In this document: positions 1 to 9,649 of the stretch, piece by piece
Layout: each line of letters starts with the position of its first letter
How positions within the stretch are numbered: position 1 is the stretch's first letter
Origin: an uncultured Pseudomonadota bacterium
Lineage (GTDB): Bacteria; Myxococcota_A; Bradymonadia; Bradymonadales; GCA-2716585
DNA length: 41,486 nt
Reading direction: 5' to 3'
Assembly: GCA_937123825.1 (NCBI GenBank)
Contig: CAKZKQ010000361.1
Span: 1-41,486, forward strand
Notes under the pieces: generated by a model
What the model was told of the DNA's origin: nothing
The model's input: the letters and a program-made list of their open reading frames with translations, nothing else
Databases searched by the model: none
Translations under genes and position numbers: made by a program

Positions 1-170
1 ACGTCTACTTCGACCAGGGCGGCTCTTTTGATGAGCTGCCGTCGCTGCGCTACAACCGCAGCGACAACTGGGGCAACGATGTGGCCGCAGGCGACTTTGA
101 CGGCGACGGGTTTGACGACCTGATCACCGACCAGCACAACGGCCCCGGTTCGACCACCATCCTCTACTGA
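1..170 (+). CDS. FG-GAP/VCBS repeat protein, C-terminal fragment
   Basis: The 5' part lies outside the window; codons read in frame from position 3 to the TGA at 168-170. The roughly 55 visible residues contain the calcium-loop signature of an FG-GAP/VCBS repeat (AGDFDGDGFDDLI) and end in TTILY. Such repeats build beta-propeller blades in exported or surface proteins. Nothing can be said about the N-terminus or signal peptide. A strong hairpin starts 7 nt after the stop, so this looks like the true end of the gene. A much larger protein with the same kind of repeat is encoded at 24195-28004. Confidence 0.75.
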   Translation, partial: VYFDQGGSFDELPSLRYNRSDNWGNDVAAGDFDGDGFDDLITDQHNGPGSTTILY

Positions 171-176
171 GGCACT

Positions 177-226
177 GGCGGCCAGCGCAGCGCGCCCATC
201 TGGGGAAGAGCGCTGCATTGGCCGCC
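177..226 (+). terminator. Strong stem-loop after the FG-GAP gene
   Basis: GGCGGCCA (177-184) pairs with TGGCCGCC (219-226), and GCAGCGC (187-193) pairs with GCGCTGC (210-216), separated by a 2x2 internal loop. That gives 15 base pairs with a 16-nt loop. It begins just after the stop codon at 170. Only a short pyrimidine run with TTT follows, so termination is likely but not certain to be intrinsic. Confidence 0.55.
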
Positions 227-538
227 GACCCCTCTTTGGCCCGGTGGATCCATCGGGCGACCCTTCCACAACATTTTGTTGGACCCCTTAACATTGCGCT
301 GACCCGTCATTGACGGGGTGCAAGGACGCAATAAAGGGTTTCTTTGTCACTTCAGAGTTTGAAACCGTGGTGGGATGACCTATATTTGCGCTGGCCGTAC
401 AAGAAGGTACGCCATGCAAGCATGTGCACACCACGGGGCCGGGGGGCTTGGTCGCTCCCTGACAACGCGCGGCGACGTCGGATCCGCGCACACCACAAAC
501 ACCAAGCACGGCGAGCATACGCAGCAGGAGAGATCACC
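227..538. other. Intergenic leader of the peptide/kinase pair
   Basis: About 310 nt between the hairpin and the small peptide gene. Reading frames here in either direction look like chance frames. The peptide frame itself is open back to an ATG at 344, but the added 65 residues are arginine-rich and low in quality. The promoter for the peptide is expected here; I could not pick a convincing -35/-10 pair. Confidence 0.4.
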
Positions 539-742
539 ATGAGCAAGACCACACCCAACGAGCCGTCGGCGCCGCAGACCCCGAGCAGCGCCGAGGTGGC
601 GGCACCGGCCACAGCCGAAGCCCCCATCACCGCGACGACCCGCCGCCCCTACCAGGCGCCCAGGATCGTCTCCTCCCGGATCTTCCACAAGGTCATGCTG
701 GCCAGCCCCCAACCGGGCTTCCCTGGCTGCAGCACCTACTGA
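539..742 (+). CDS. Putative RiPP-type precursor peptide (67 aa)
   Basis: I chose ATG 539 because AGGAG (526-530) sits 8 nt upstream; an ATG at 344 in the same frame lacks this. Residues 1-35 are rich in Ser, Thr, Pro and Ala, like a flexible leader. A YxxPxI motif follows (Y38, P41, I43), then an amphipathic stretch and a short Gly/Pro-rich tail ending in Cys-Ser-Thr-Tyr (64-67). YxxP-type motifs are known in lasso-peptide and related leaders, where they are bound by the RiPP recognition element. There is no Sec signal peptide or membrane segment. The next gene, 40 nt downstream, is an HPr-kinase-like protein, a family that includes kinases phosphorylating lasso precursors at the C-terminal serine. 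No protease, cyclase or PqqD-like gene is next to it, so the class is unknown. It could also be a non-RiPP small protein. Confidence 0.55.
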   Translation: MSKTTPNEPSAPQTPSSAEVAAPATAEAPITATTRRPYQAPRIVSSRIFHKVMLASPQPGFPGCSTY

Positions 743-782
743 CCTTAGCGGCTCAAAGGCCCCACCGCGGGCCTGAACACAG

Positions 783-1685
783 ATGCCTCCCAGCGACAAA
801 CCCACCATCATCGACGCTCGACTGCGGCTTGGTCCGCTGACGGCGCGTGTACGCGTGACCGGCGACGCCGGTCTCCTCTTGACCCCAGAGCACATCGCGC
901 GGCGCTGGGGTCCATTTATGATCACCGCTTCGGACGCCCCTGGAGAGGACGAGACCGAAGACGACCTCGCCGTCGAGTTTGAGACCCAAGAGGGCCCCTG
1001 GCCTCGCCCTGGACAGCCTCCGGTGCACAGCCTCCGGGTGGTGCAGCGCGATGGCGCCTGGAGGGTGCTCCGAGACGACATCGACGCCATCCTCTACCCC
1101 TCGATGTTCATGCTTGAGGGGACCTGCGCGCCCCGATTGCCCGCCATAGAAGAGTGTCTGAGGTTGCTCTTGTGGCTGCACCAGACACGCTCGGCCCCTG
1201 CGGGGTTGCTCGTGCACTCGGCCTCAACGGTCTACAACGGCAAGGCCTGGTGCTTTCCGGCTTACGGCGGCACCGGCAAATCCACGCTGGCGACCCTCAC
1301 CCCGGGACATCTGGCCCTCTGCGACGAGATCAGCATGCTGACCCTTGAAGAAGATGGTCAGTGGTATGCGTGGCCATGCCCCTTCTGGAATTGGGACCGG
1401 AACTTCCACCCTGAGCAAAGCGGCGCCGTGCGCTATCCGCTGGCCGGGCTGGGATTTTTGAAGCAGTCCCCGGTGACCCGCTACGAGCCCATGCGGGCCG
1501 ATGATGCGCTGACGCGCGTCATGGAGCAGGCGGTGGCCTTTGACGCCTTCCCGCGCTCCTCTGGGCGCACCTTTGAGTTGGCCGCCGATCTGGTCGAGCA
1601 CTTTGGCCAGCGCGAGCGCCTGGGCATGCTTCACCTGCTCAAAGGCGACGACTTCTACCCGGTGCTCGACAGCCTCGGCGACTGA
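783..1685 (+). CDS. HPr kinase/phosphorylase-like P-loop protein
   Basis: A 300-residue protein. The C-terminal half resembles HPr-serine kinase-related proteins: a strand of the type LLVHSASTVYNGKAW (about 142-156) leads into a Walker A loop (A160-x4-GKS, ending S167), followed by CDEIS (180-184), matching the acidic Walker B-like position. The N-terminal half (1-120) is family-specific and I do not recognise it. It lacks the classical HprK N-terminal domain, and no HPr or PTS gene is nearby, so a role in carbon catabolite control is unlikely. The relatives that fit best accompany ribosomal peptides and phosphorylate them. The small peptide gene ends 40 nt upstream on the same strand and probably shares its transcript. 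ATG 783 has only a weak ribosome-binding site, which fits translation after the peptide. Family is fairly sure; substrate is inferred. Confidence 0.7.
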   Translation: MPPSDKPTIIDARLRLGPLTARVRVTGDAGLLLTPEHIARRWGPFMITASDAPGEDETEDDLAVEFETQEGPWPRPGQPPVHSLRVVQRDGAWRVLRDDIDAILYPSMFMLEGTCAPRLPAIEECLRLLLWLHQTRSAPAGLLVHSASTVYNGKAWCFPAYGGTGKSTLATLTPGHLALCDEISMLTLEEDGQWYAWPCPFWNWDRNFHPEQSGAVRYPLAGLGFLKQSPVTRYEPMRADDALTRVMEQAVAFDAFPRSSGRTFELAADLVEHFGQRERLGMLHLLKGDDFYPVLDSLGD

Positions 1686-1778
1686 CCACTGCCCCCCCAA
1701 AACCGCCCTGCGCGCGACTTGACTGGCGAGTGTAGAGCCGGTCCGACCATCAAATGTGAACACAATCCAATCCTTTGC

Positions 1779-1806
1779 TTGACGGTCGAGATAGGGTGTG
1801 TAGGTT
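1779..1806 (+). promoter_or_regulatory. Possible sigma-70-type promoter of dnaK
   Basis: TTGACG (1779-1784) is followed after 16 nt by TAGGTT (1801-1806). The -35 box matches the consensus at five of six positions; the -10 box is poor. No CIRCE inverted repeat is visible. Use of this site would give a leader of roughly 145 nt. Confidence 0.3.
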
Positions 1807-1825
1807 CCCCCCCGACCTGAAGGAA

Positions 1826-1873
1826 TCGCCGCAGTTGGCGACTTCGGTCAGGGGTTGATTCCAAGCCCTGACC
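1826..1873 (+). promoter_or_regulatory. Two hairpins in the dnaK leader
   Basis: Hairpin 1: TCGCC (1826-1830) with GGCGA (1837-1841), 6-nt loop. Hairpin 2: GGTCAGGG (1846-1853) with CCCTGACC (1866-1873), 12-nt loop. Both precede the dnaK start by 80-130 nt and have no T-tract. They may stabilise the mRNA or act as a control element; neither sequesters the ribosome-binding site at 1941-1946 directly. Confidence 0.4.
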
Positions 1874-1953
1874 CGTCAGCAGCGGCATTGATTGGATGAA
1901 TTTGCGCACACTGAATGATCGCGCACCAAGTTATGTCACGAGGAGGCGTCCAA

Positions 1954-3882
<1,929 letters not shown>

Positions 3883-3900
3883 TCTCGCGCTCCTGACCCA

Positions 3901-3926
3901 AGAGGGTGAGCAAAGGCTCGCCCTCT
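3901..3926 (+). terminator. Stem-loop downstream of dnaK
   Basis: AGAGGGTGAG (3901-3910) pairs with CTCGCCCTCT (3917-3926) through ten pairs including one G-T wobble, with a 6-nt loop. It starts 18 nt after the dnaK stop. No T-run follows, so it may protect the 3' end rather than terminate alone. Confidence 0.5.
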
Positions 3927-4050
3927 TGCGCGACACCCCACCTTGCCTCTCGTCGGTAAGTCAAACACAACGACATGAGGCAAACTCGGTCACCTCTGCG
4001 CCCCTGGCGCAAGCTCTGGCCGCGATACAGAATGCATTTTGAGGCCACTC

Positions 4051-4079
4051 CAAAGGCGCTGTGCTCCACAGCGCCTTTG
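4051..4079 (+). terminator. Perfect 13-bp hairpin
   Basis: CAAAGGCGCTGTG (4051-4063) and CACAGCGCCTTTG (4067-4079) are exact reverse complements around a 3-nt loop. The stem ends in TTTG, resembling an intrinsic terminator without a long T-tract. It may be the distal terminator of dnaK transcription. Confidence 0.55.
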
Positions 4080-4844
4080 TGCGTTCATTGCCTGCGACAC
4101 ATGGCTCGACCCACCACAGACACTTCTGCCCAGGTGCCCCGGGCTGCTTTTGTTCGCAGCCGAGCCCATAAAATCAATCTAAACAATTCAACATCAACGC
4201 AAAAAAAGCCACTCAAGGGTCCTTTTTCAAGCCCAAACGCCAAGGCACCCCTGTTTAGACACACTTTATTTGAACAATGAACCAAACCACAAAAGGGGCC
4301 ACCAACATCGTCCCCAAGGGGACTCAACGCTTCCCCAAAGATCCATTCAGCGCCTCCAGATACAGAAGGACTGAATTTTAGAGCGATACTTCCTCCACAA
4401 AGCGAACAAAGTCCGCTAAAATCAGACCAGTCGGACGGATGGTGAGGGATTTTCAAAGCAACACCAGCTTGTTGATCCCTCATAGAACCCCAGCAATCGC
4501 CTCCAACATCCATTGATGAGATTGCTTGGCACAATCCCGTCCGTCGCTGTGTTGCCCCTGCTCAGACATGCAGAGGCAGCACGACGGCTGGTGACAAGAC
4601 TCGATCTCATACCAGAAGGAAAGATCACGTTGGGCTCCTGGAAAGGTTACGGCGGCCCGAGCGACGCCCATTGAAGGCGTTTGCAACGCAAAACACTCTG
4701 CAACAAGAAGCAGACGAGCGCTGAGGCCCCCAGCCCCTTTGGACACAACGGGAACATCTCCAATATGGTATTTACCCTCGCGCTCAAGGTCCCGTGATAT
4801 GTGGCTTGACATTTGACGACGTTGAACGCAACGTGAACACCGCA

Positions 4845-5567
4845 ATGGCTAGAACACGACCTACTCGAAGATTTCAGAATATCGCCCAGGCGGCCATCGA
4901 AAGCTTCACCGAATTTGGCTATCGACGCTGTAAAATGGCGGACGTGGCCAATCGGATGGGGATCGCGCCCGGCACGCTCTACCTTTACGTCAAGAGCAAA
5001 GAAGCACTCTTTGACCTGGCCATCCGCTACACCCTGCACAAGGGCCGCGGTGAGGAGTTGCCGACCCCACAGGAGCTGCCCCTGATGGAGCCAGACTTTG
5101 ACTCCACGCTGGAACAGCTCAAGGCACAGTTTCAACACGATCAGCAGACCATGGCCATCTATACGGTGGACATGGAGACGCAGCCCAGAGACGCCCGCAG
5201 CGAATTTATGACGCTCATCGGCGAGGTCTACGATCAGATGGAACAGTGGCGTTTGGGGATCCGCCTGCTCAACAGCTCGGTGCTCGACCACCCCGAACTG
5301 GCTCAAGTCTGGATGACCCAGGGACGCCAACCCCTCTATGCCCAGGTGTCGCGCTATCTGATGATCCGCTCACGGCAAGGTCTGGTGCGCCCCATGCTGG
5401 AGCCCAAAGCGGCGGCGGTCATGCTCCTGGACACCTGCTCCAGCTTTGCCATCTACCCCCAGCGCCATCGGTCCAGGCTCGACTACGACCCCAAACACGG
5501 CCGCGCTACGGTCTTGGACTTGCTGGCACACGCCTTCATCCGCGCCGAACACATCAAACACCGCTGA
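4845..5567 (+). CDS. TetR/AcrR family transcriptional regulator
   Basis: A 240-residue protein whose N-terminal 50-60 residues form a TetR-type helix-turn-helix: a first helix with AAIESFTEFGY, then CKMADVANRMGIAPGTLYLYVKSK, the segment that recognises DNA, and KEALFDLAI. The remaining 180 residues are the variable ligand-binding/dimerisation domain, so the inducer cannot be inferred. I chose ATG 4845; GTG 4833 or GTG 4794 would also be in frame, and none has a strong ribosome-binding site. No divergently transcribed transporter or enzyme is adjacent (the upstream neighbour is the gene-free region, the downstream one is convergent), so the target is unknown and autoregulation is the simplest guess. 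Confidence 0.85.
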   Translation: MARTRPTRRFQNIAQAAIESFTEFGYRRCKMADVANRMGIAPGTLYLYVKSKEALFDLAIRYTLHKGRGEELPTPQELPLMEPDFDSTLEQLKAQFQHDQQTMAIYTVDMETQPRDARSEFMTLIGEVYDQMEQWRLGIRLLNSSVLDHPELAQVWMTQGRQPLYAQVSRYLMIRSRQGLVRPMLEPKAAAVMLLDTCSSFAIYPQRHRSRLDYDPKHGRATVLDLLAHAFIRAEHIKHR

Positions 5568-5598
5568 ATCCATAGCGTTGTCGCCGTGCGCGCATCAA

Positions 5599-5634
5599 AA
5601 AAGCCACGCCCTTCACATAAGGGACGTGGCTTTT
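5599..5634. terminator. Bidirectional intrinsic terminator
   Basis: AAAAGCCACG (5599-5608) plus CCCTT (5609-5613) pair with AAGGG (5619-5623) plus CGTGGCTTTT (5625-5634), one bulged A at 5624 and a 5-nt loop. An A-run on the left and a T-run on the right make it work in both directions, as expected between the convergent TetR gene and the lipoprotein gene at 5766-6170. Confidence 0.85.
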
Positions 5635-5765
5635 GCCGTTTTAAACGCATTTTAGAGGCCCACAATGGCCTCAGATCGGCTTCCAATGCCCAGGACCGCA
5701 CCGCAACCTCCAAACGCACAGGAAGGCGTTGACCTTGGACAGGGCTCTTTTTGAGCGGGCTCGGC

Positions 5766-6170
5766 CTAACGCAGCTTGTCTTCGCGCAGCTCTGTCACGT
5801 TGCCCGCCTCATCCACAGCCCGGATGATCACAGACTCATCGCCCGCACAGCGCGCGATCTGGTTGAGGCTGCCGCCCTGGTTGTAGGCAAAGACGTTGTC
5901 GCCTTCGTCGGTCATGGCCAACACCGCGCCATCGTACGTGACGGTGACGCTGCCCAGATCGCCATCGGCGTCGGTGACAGTCGCCGCCACGCGCAAGAGC
6001 ACATCGCCATCGGCGCGGGGATCGCCCTCTCCAGCAAAGGGTCCACATTCAAGGGCGGCGTTGGAGATCGATGGGGCGCTGGTGGTCGGCCCACCATCAT
6101 CCTCTCCGCAGGCTCCCGCCACCAAGACCAAACCCATCAGGGAGACACCAACCACAAAACGCTTCATCAT
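5766..6170 (-). CDS. Small lipoprotein with Ig/cadherin-like domain
   Basis: A 134-residue protein; the start is ATG 6170 (a second ATG follows at 6167), with a GAAGGA element upstream. Residues 1-21 form a lipoprotein signal peptide ending VAGAC, so it is probably acylated on Cys21 and anchored in the envelope. After a short acidic linker the mature part has one beta-sandwich-type domain with the pattern TDADGDLGSVTVTYDG and, near the end, a RAVDEAGNVTE motif, which is typical of Ig-like or cadherin-like extracellular modules. No enzyme motif is seen. It converges with the TetR gene across a bidirectional terminator and lies downstream of the HEAT/SUMF1-fold operon on the same strand, about 95 nt after its last gene. 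Function unknown. Confidence 0.75.
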   Translation of the reverse strand: MMKRFVVGVSLMGLVLVAGACGEDDGGPTTSAPSISNAALECGPFAGEGDPRADGDVLLRVAATVTDADGDLGSVTVTYDGAVLAMTDEGDNVFAYNQGGSLNQIARCAGDESVIIRAVDEAGNVTELREDKLR

Positions 6171-6265
6171 CGTATCCGTTCCATCCTTCTTCAAACGCAG
6201 ACAAGCCGACGTTGGCGAGCCATCGTCGCACAAGGAGGGCCACTCCACAAGCCGGGCAGCGCCAC

Positions 6266-6877
6266 TCAGTAACCCACTTCAATCAATGTCCGCGCCGAGC
6301 GCTCCAACAACGCCCCCAGCGCCTCATCGTAGACCTCGACCGGGATGCTCCAGGCCAGATAATACGTGTGGACCTTTCCCAACACCATCACCTGAATCAA
6401 CCGATAGCGGGCTTGCCCCTCGGTGCGCAGGCTCTCAAAAACATACGAGGGCTGAGGAGCCCCTTCCAGAGGGCGCTCGGCGACAATCTCCTGGACACCG
6501 TCGATCTCATGGCGGTACCGCTTGCCAAACGAGCGCCAGACCTCCGCTGGCGGCACGCCTTCGGCCACCGGCTTGCCCAAAATCGCGCTCATCGCCGCCC
6601 CCGTGGACGCCAGCCCACCGGCGGGGCGGCCGGCCTTCCACACCAACGACACCCCGGGCACAGAAACCCAGCCCTTAAGCTGCTGCATCCTCGCCGCAGG
6701 GCCCAACCGCACAAGCTCGCCCAGCTCCGGATCCAACTGCGGTTTCTCGGGCCGCTCGATCTCCAGGATGGGGCGCACGGGGCGCTTCTTCTCTGGCTCG
6801 GTCCTGCAACCGGCCAACGCCAACAAGCCGCAACCCACCAGCGCCAACCCCATCAGGGCTCTTTGTAGCGCACGCAT
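6266..6877 (-). CDS. Putative lipoprotein, unknown function
   Basis: A 203-residue product. I chose ATG 6877 because it supplies the Arg residues of a signal peptide followed by a hydrophobic core and the lipobox LAGC (Cys24). ATG 6853, which overlaps the previous stop as TGATG, would leave the signal without a positive start. The mature part begins with a charged, Pro-rich linker and has a mixed alpha/beta look, with a beta-rich segment near TYYLAWSIPVEVYDEAL and a helix at the C-terminus; I do not recognise the family. It is the third gene of a minus-strand operon after the HEAT-repeat gene and the SUMF1-fold lipoprotein, with a 25-nt overlap to the latter, so co-translation is likely. Probably an envelope-anchored partner of those two. 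Confidence 0.7.
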   Translation of the reverse strand: MRALQRALMGLALVGCGLLALAGCRTEPEKKRPVRPILEIERPEKPQLDPELGELVRLGPAARMQQLKGWVSVPGVSLVWKAGRPAGGLASTGAAMSAILGKPVAEGVPPAEVWRSFGKRYRHEIDGVQEIVAERPLEGAPQPSYVFESLRTEGQARYRLIQVMVLGKVHTYYLAWSIPVEVYDEALGALLERSARTLIEVGY

Positions 6878-7857
6878 CGGAACCCCACTGCATCCTGCAC
6901 CAACTGCGGCGAGGCCGAGTGGCGAAAACTGACCCGCGCGCCGTTGCCTGCAAAGCTCCAGGCACCACCGCGCAGCACCTTGTGTGCTGCGGCCTTGGTG
7001 TTGACCGGGTTGACCTCGGGGCTGGACTCGTAATAATCCGCGCTGTACCAGTCCGCGACCCACTCCCAGACGTTGCCCGCCATGTCGTGGACCTCGTATG
7101 GGCTCACACCCGACTCAAACGCCCCCACAGGCGACACCGACGCATACCCGTCGACCACGCCCATGCCCTGTGCCTCGCCCCAGTTGAGCTTTCTGGGCTC
7201 CCAGTCATCGCCCCAGGGAAAGTCTCGGGTGTCTTGATCGCCTCGGGCCGCCTTCTCCCACTCGGCTTCTGTGGGCAAACGTCCTCCCGACCAACGGCAA
7301 AACGCGTCGGCCTGTTCCCAGGACACACACACCACCGGCGCACCGGGTGCACGCAGCGCCTTGGAGACCTCGCCGCCATCAACGCGCTTGCCGCCCTTGG
7401 CGTCAAAGACGTTGCACTTGCTGTACTGGGGCGCCTGACACTTCTTGGCCAGCACGCACTTGAGGTAAGCCTGATTGGTGACCTCGTACTGATCGATGTG
7501 GAAGGTGTTGACCGTGATTTTACGCGCCGGGGCCTCGGCATCAAACCACGCCTCTTTGCAGCGCCTGGGACGCGCGTAGGTCTGACGGCACAAACGGCGA
7601 GCACGCTCGCGCGCGGCCTCGTCGCTGCCCCTTGTAAACGGTCCCCCTGGCACCTTGACCAACCCAAAAGGCACCACCACGGGTTTTGGAGCCGGTTTTG
7701 GCGTCGGTTTGGCGCCATCCTGCGTGGGAGTCTCCTCTTTGGAGGGCGCTTTGCTCTCTTTGGCGGGCTCTTCTGGCTCAGAGCAAGCCGTCGCCGCCAG
7801 ACTCAGGCCCACCACAGAACACCAAAGGCACAAAGAACGGGGTTGGATCTCAAACAT
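6853..7857 (-). CDS. SUMF1/FGE-fold lipoprotein, probably non-catalytic
   Basis: A 334-residue protein. ATG 7857 overlaps the end of the HEAT-repeat gene by 8 nt; ATG 7875 is possible. A signal peptide ends in the lipobox-like ATAC, followed by a 45-residue Lys/Pro/Glu/Thr-rich linker and a formylglycine-generating-enzyme-type domain (sulfatase-modifying factor fold). Family landmarks are VPGGPFTRGSDE, FHIDQYEVTNQAYL, VSWEQADAFCRWSGGRLPTEAEWE, MAGNVWEWVADWY and the C-terminal VLRGGAWS...GFRCVR. True FGEs carry two catalytic cysteines in the segment after RGG; here it reads SFAGNGARVSF without cysteine. It is therefore more likely a binding or structural member of the family than an enzyme, and no sulfatase is nearby. 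An insertion with several Cys residues lies near residues 125-150. Confidence 0.85.
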   Translation of the reverse strand: MFEIQPRSLCLWCSVVGLSLAATACSEPEEPAKESKAPSKEETPTQDGAKPTPKPAPKPVVVPFGLVKVPGGPFTRGSDEAARERARRLCRQTYARPRRCKEAWFDAEAPARKITVNTFHIDQYEVTNQAYLKCVLAKKCQAPQYSKCNVFDAKGGKRVDGGEVSKALRAPGAPVVCVSWEQADAFCRWSGGRLPTEAEWEKAARGDQDTRDFPWGDDWEPRKLNWGEAQGMGVVDGYASVSPVGAFESGVSPYEVHDMAGNVWEWVADWYSADYYESSPEVNPVNTKAAAHKVLRGGAWSFAGNGARVSFRHSASPQLVQDAVGFRCVRYKEP

Positions 7858-9649
7858 AGGGCATCGGCTCGCCATGAAGCTCCATATACCAGCGCAGCGC
7901 AGCCATCAGCGGCTCGGCTTTGTGGGGATCGAGGCAGGGAAAACGTTCGCTCTTGGCCGTCAAGCGCGCCATCGACTCAGACGGCGCGCACCACAAGCTG
8001 ACCGTCACCGATGCAAACTTCGCCCCCACGTTGCCCTCGCGCTGACGCAGCACAAAGTGGACGCCGATGTCTTCGGGGCCATCCTCCGAGGTCTGGGCCT
8101 GGACCGGCTCGCGGGTGATCTGCAAGCTGAACCGCCGTGACCAATCGATCGATCCTGATGACCAACGCGAGTCTTCCTGGGCAAAATTCAGCTTGAGCCC
8201 TTCAGGGCCAAGCTCCAACGTCCCAAGGGGCGTCGGCGCGGGGGGAGGCGCGGGGGCTTTGGCGCCAAAGAGGCGGCTGAAGAACCCAGGCTCCGGGGGC
8301 GGCGGCGGTGGCGGCAGCAAGAGCTGACGGGCGTCTTTGAGTTCGTAAAGCTCGATCGTCACCGGCTGCTCGATGGCCTCGGCCTTGGGCCACGCAAAGG
8401 GACGGTAGAGCAAGCGGCGCAGCGCTCGGTTGGCCGCATCCACAAGGCGCGGATCCGAGGAGCGGCGGTAGGGCGTGATGTGCTGGGCCAACGTCGGATC
8501 TTTGAACTGGGACAGCGCCAGCAAGACCTCGATCTTGTCCGTGGTGTCGTTCTTTCGCAGGAATGAGAGCAACACCTCTTTGCTCATCTGATGCCCCAGG
8601 CGCCCCAGCGCTCGGATCATGTGCATGCGCACCAACGGCGAGGCTTCTCGGGGCAGGACCTGGGCGATTTTGCGGCTGGTGGCCGCGCGCCCGGTCAAAC
8701 CGAGCGCCTCGGCGGCCGCCGAGCGGACCTCAGGCATGCTGTCGCCCAAGCCATTGTAAAGCGTGTTGATGGCCTCCGAACTGAGCGGCTTGTCCAAGGT
8801 CTGGGTCAAGATCCCCAACGCCCGCATGGAGCGCTCGCGCATTTCGGCCTGGGTGTGGCCACGATCGGCGTAAGCCAGACTGACCAGGCGCGCCTCGGCG
8901 CCGGGATCTCCAATCCGGGCCAGCGCCACTGAAGCGGCGGTCGCCAAGAGCGGATCAGGCATGCGGCAGGCGCGCTGCAGCGCCGGGATGGCGCGCTGAT
9001 CCCCCAGATGACCCAGCGCGTCGGCGGCCCCGGCCGCCTGACGAGGCTGACGGGCGTCCTCCACCAGATCCAGCAACTCAGACAGCACGTCGTCCACAGG
9101 AAAGCGCGCCAACGCGCGCGCCGCCTCGCGCATGGCGTTGTCGTGGGGTGCACCCAAGGCGCGCAAGAGGTGCGGCACGGCGCTCGTCCAACCCATGCGG
9201 CCCAGTTCGCGCAAAATCGCCGTCTCGCGCACGTGCCACTGGGACGGAGAGCGCTGCCAGAGCAGATCGGTCAGCGTCCGGCTGGCCCGCACCCCTTGCA
9301 CATGCGCCAGCGCCGCCACCGCCGCGCGGTGAGAGATGGCAAAAGTGCTCTGATTGAGCACCCCCAGCAGATCGTCGGTGACCGACTCGTCTTTGTAGAA
9401 GCCCGCCATGTACATGACGGCCTGACGAAAGCGCGTCTCCAGCGATCCAGGCGCCCGCAGCCAGCGCTTGAGCGTCGGCGGCGCGCTGCCCGAGTTGCGT
9501 CGAACGTGGGTGGCAAGCTCCGCGGCCCCTTGCTCCAAAGAGCGCAGCTGCTGTTGTCCAAACACCGCCTGATACAAAAAGGTCAGGCTCCGCCTGTCGG
9601 TCACCAACAAGCCGTTGAGGAATTCGGTCACATCGTTTGGGGCGCTCAT
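7850..9649 (-). CDS. HEAT-repeat protein with C-terminal domain
   Basis: A 599-residue protein starting at ATG 9649, with AGGAG about 10 nt upstream; the frame stays open further upstream without a ribosome-binding site. Residues of roughly 60-430 consist of HEAT/PBS-lyase-type helical repeats, visible as recurring phrases such as AVPHLLRALG, AIPALQRACR, VRSAAAEALG and MIRALGRLG. A poly-proline tract near residues 443-455 and an Ala/Pro linker separate them from a beta-rich C-terminal domain of about 120 residues that I do not recognise. No signal peptide, so it is probably cytoplasmic and acts as a scaffold. It heads the operon with the SUMF1-fold lipoprotein (8-nt overlap) and an unknown lipoprotein. 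Divergent from queG. Confidence 0.8.
   Translation of the reverse strand: MSAPNDVTEFLNGLLVTDRRSLTFLYQAVFGQQQLRSLEQGAAELATHVRRNSGSAPPTLKRWLRAPGSLETRFRQAVMYMAGFYKDESVTDDLLGVLNQSTFAISHRAAVAALAHVQGVRASRTLTDLLWQRSPSQWHVRETAILRELGRMGWTSAVPHLLRALGAPHDNAMREAARALARFPVDDVLSELLDLVEDARQPRQAAGAADALGHLGDQRAIPALQRACRMPDPLLATAASVALARIGDPGAEARLVSLAYADRGHTQAEMRERSMRALGILTQTLDKPLSSEAINTLYNGLGDSMPEVRSAAAEALGLTGRAATSRKIAQVLPREASPLVRMHMIRALGRLGHQMSKEVLLSFLRKNDTTDKIEVLLALSQFKDPTLAQHITPYRRSSDPRLVDAANRALRRLLYRPFAWPKAEAIEQPVTIELYELKDARQLLLPPPPPPPEPGFFSRLFGAKAPAPPPAPTPLGTLELGPEGLKLNFAQEDSRWSSGSIDWSRRFSLQITREPVQAQTSEDGPEDIGVHFVLRQREGNVGAKFASVTVSLWCAPSESMARLTAKSERFPCLDPHKAEPLMAALRWYMELHGEPMPYV

Larger units (their letters stand above)
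3883..4844. other. Gene-free, AT-richer stretch
   Basis: About 960 nt between dnaK and the TetR gene. Besides the two hairpins after dnaK, there is a 6-bp stem (GGCTGC 4142-4147 with GCAGCC 4156-4161). From about 4150 to 4800 the sequence is clearly richer in A and T than the flanks, for example around 4165-4215. The open frames present (such as minus 4085-4534 and minus 4480-4845) have no plausible ribosome-binding site or recognisable protein features, and I do not call them. The TetR promoter and operator should lie near the right end. Confidence 0.5.

Noticed and set aside
4085..4534. 149-residue minus-strand frame in the AT-richer gap
   Set aside because: No upstream ribosome-binding site, odd Cys/Trp/Gly composition and no domain; cannot be excluded as a decayed gene.
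6853..7857. Assignment as active formylglycine-generating enzyme
   Set aside because: The catalytic cysteine pair after the RGG motif is missing.
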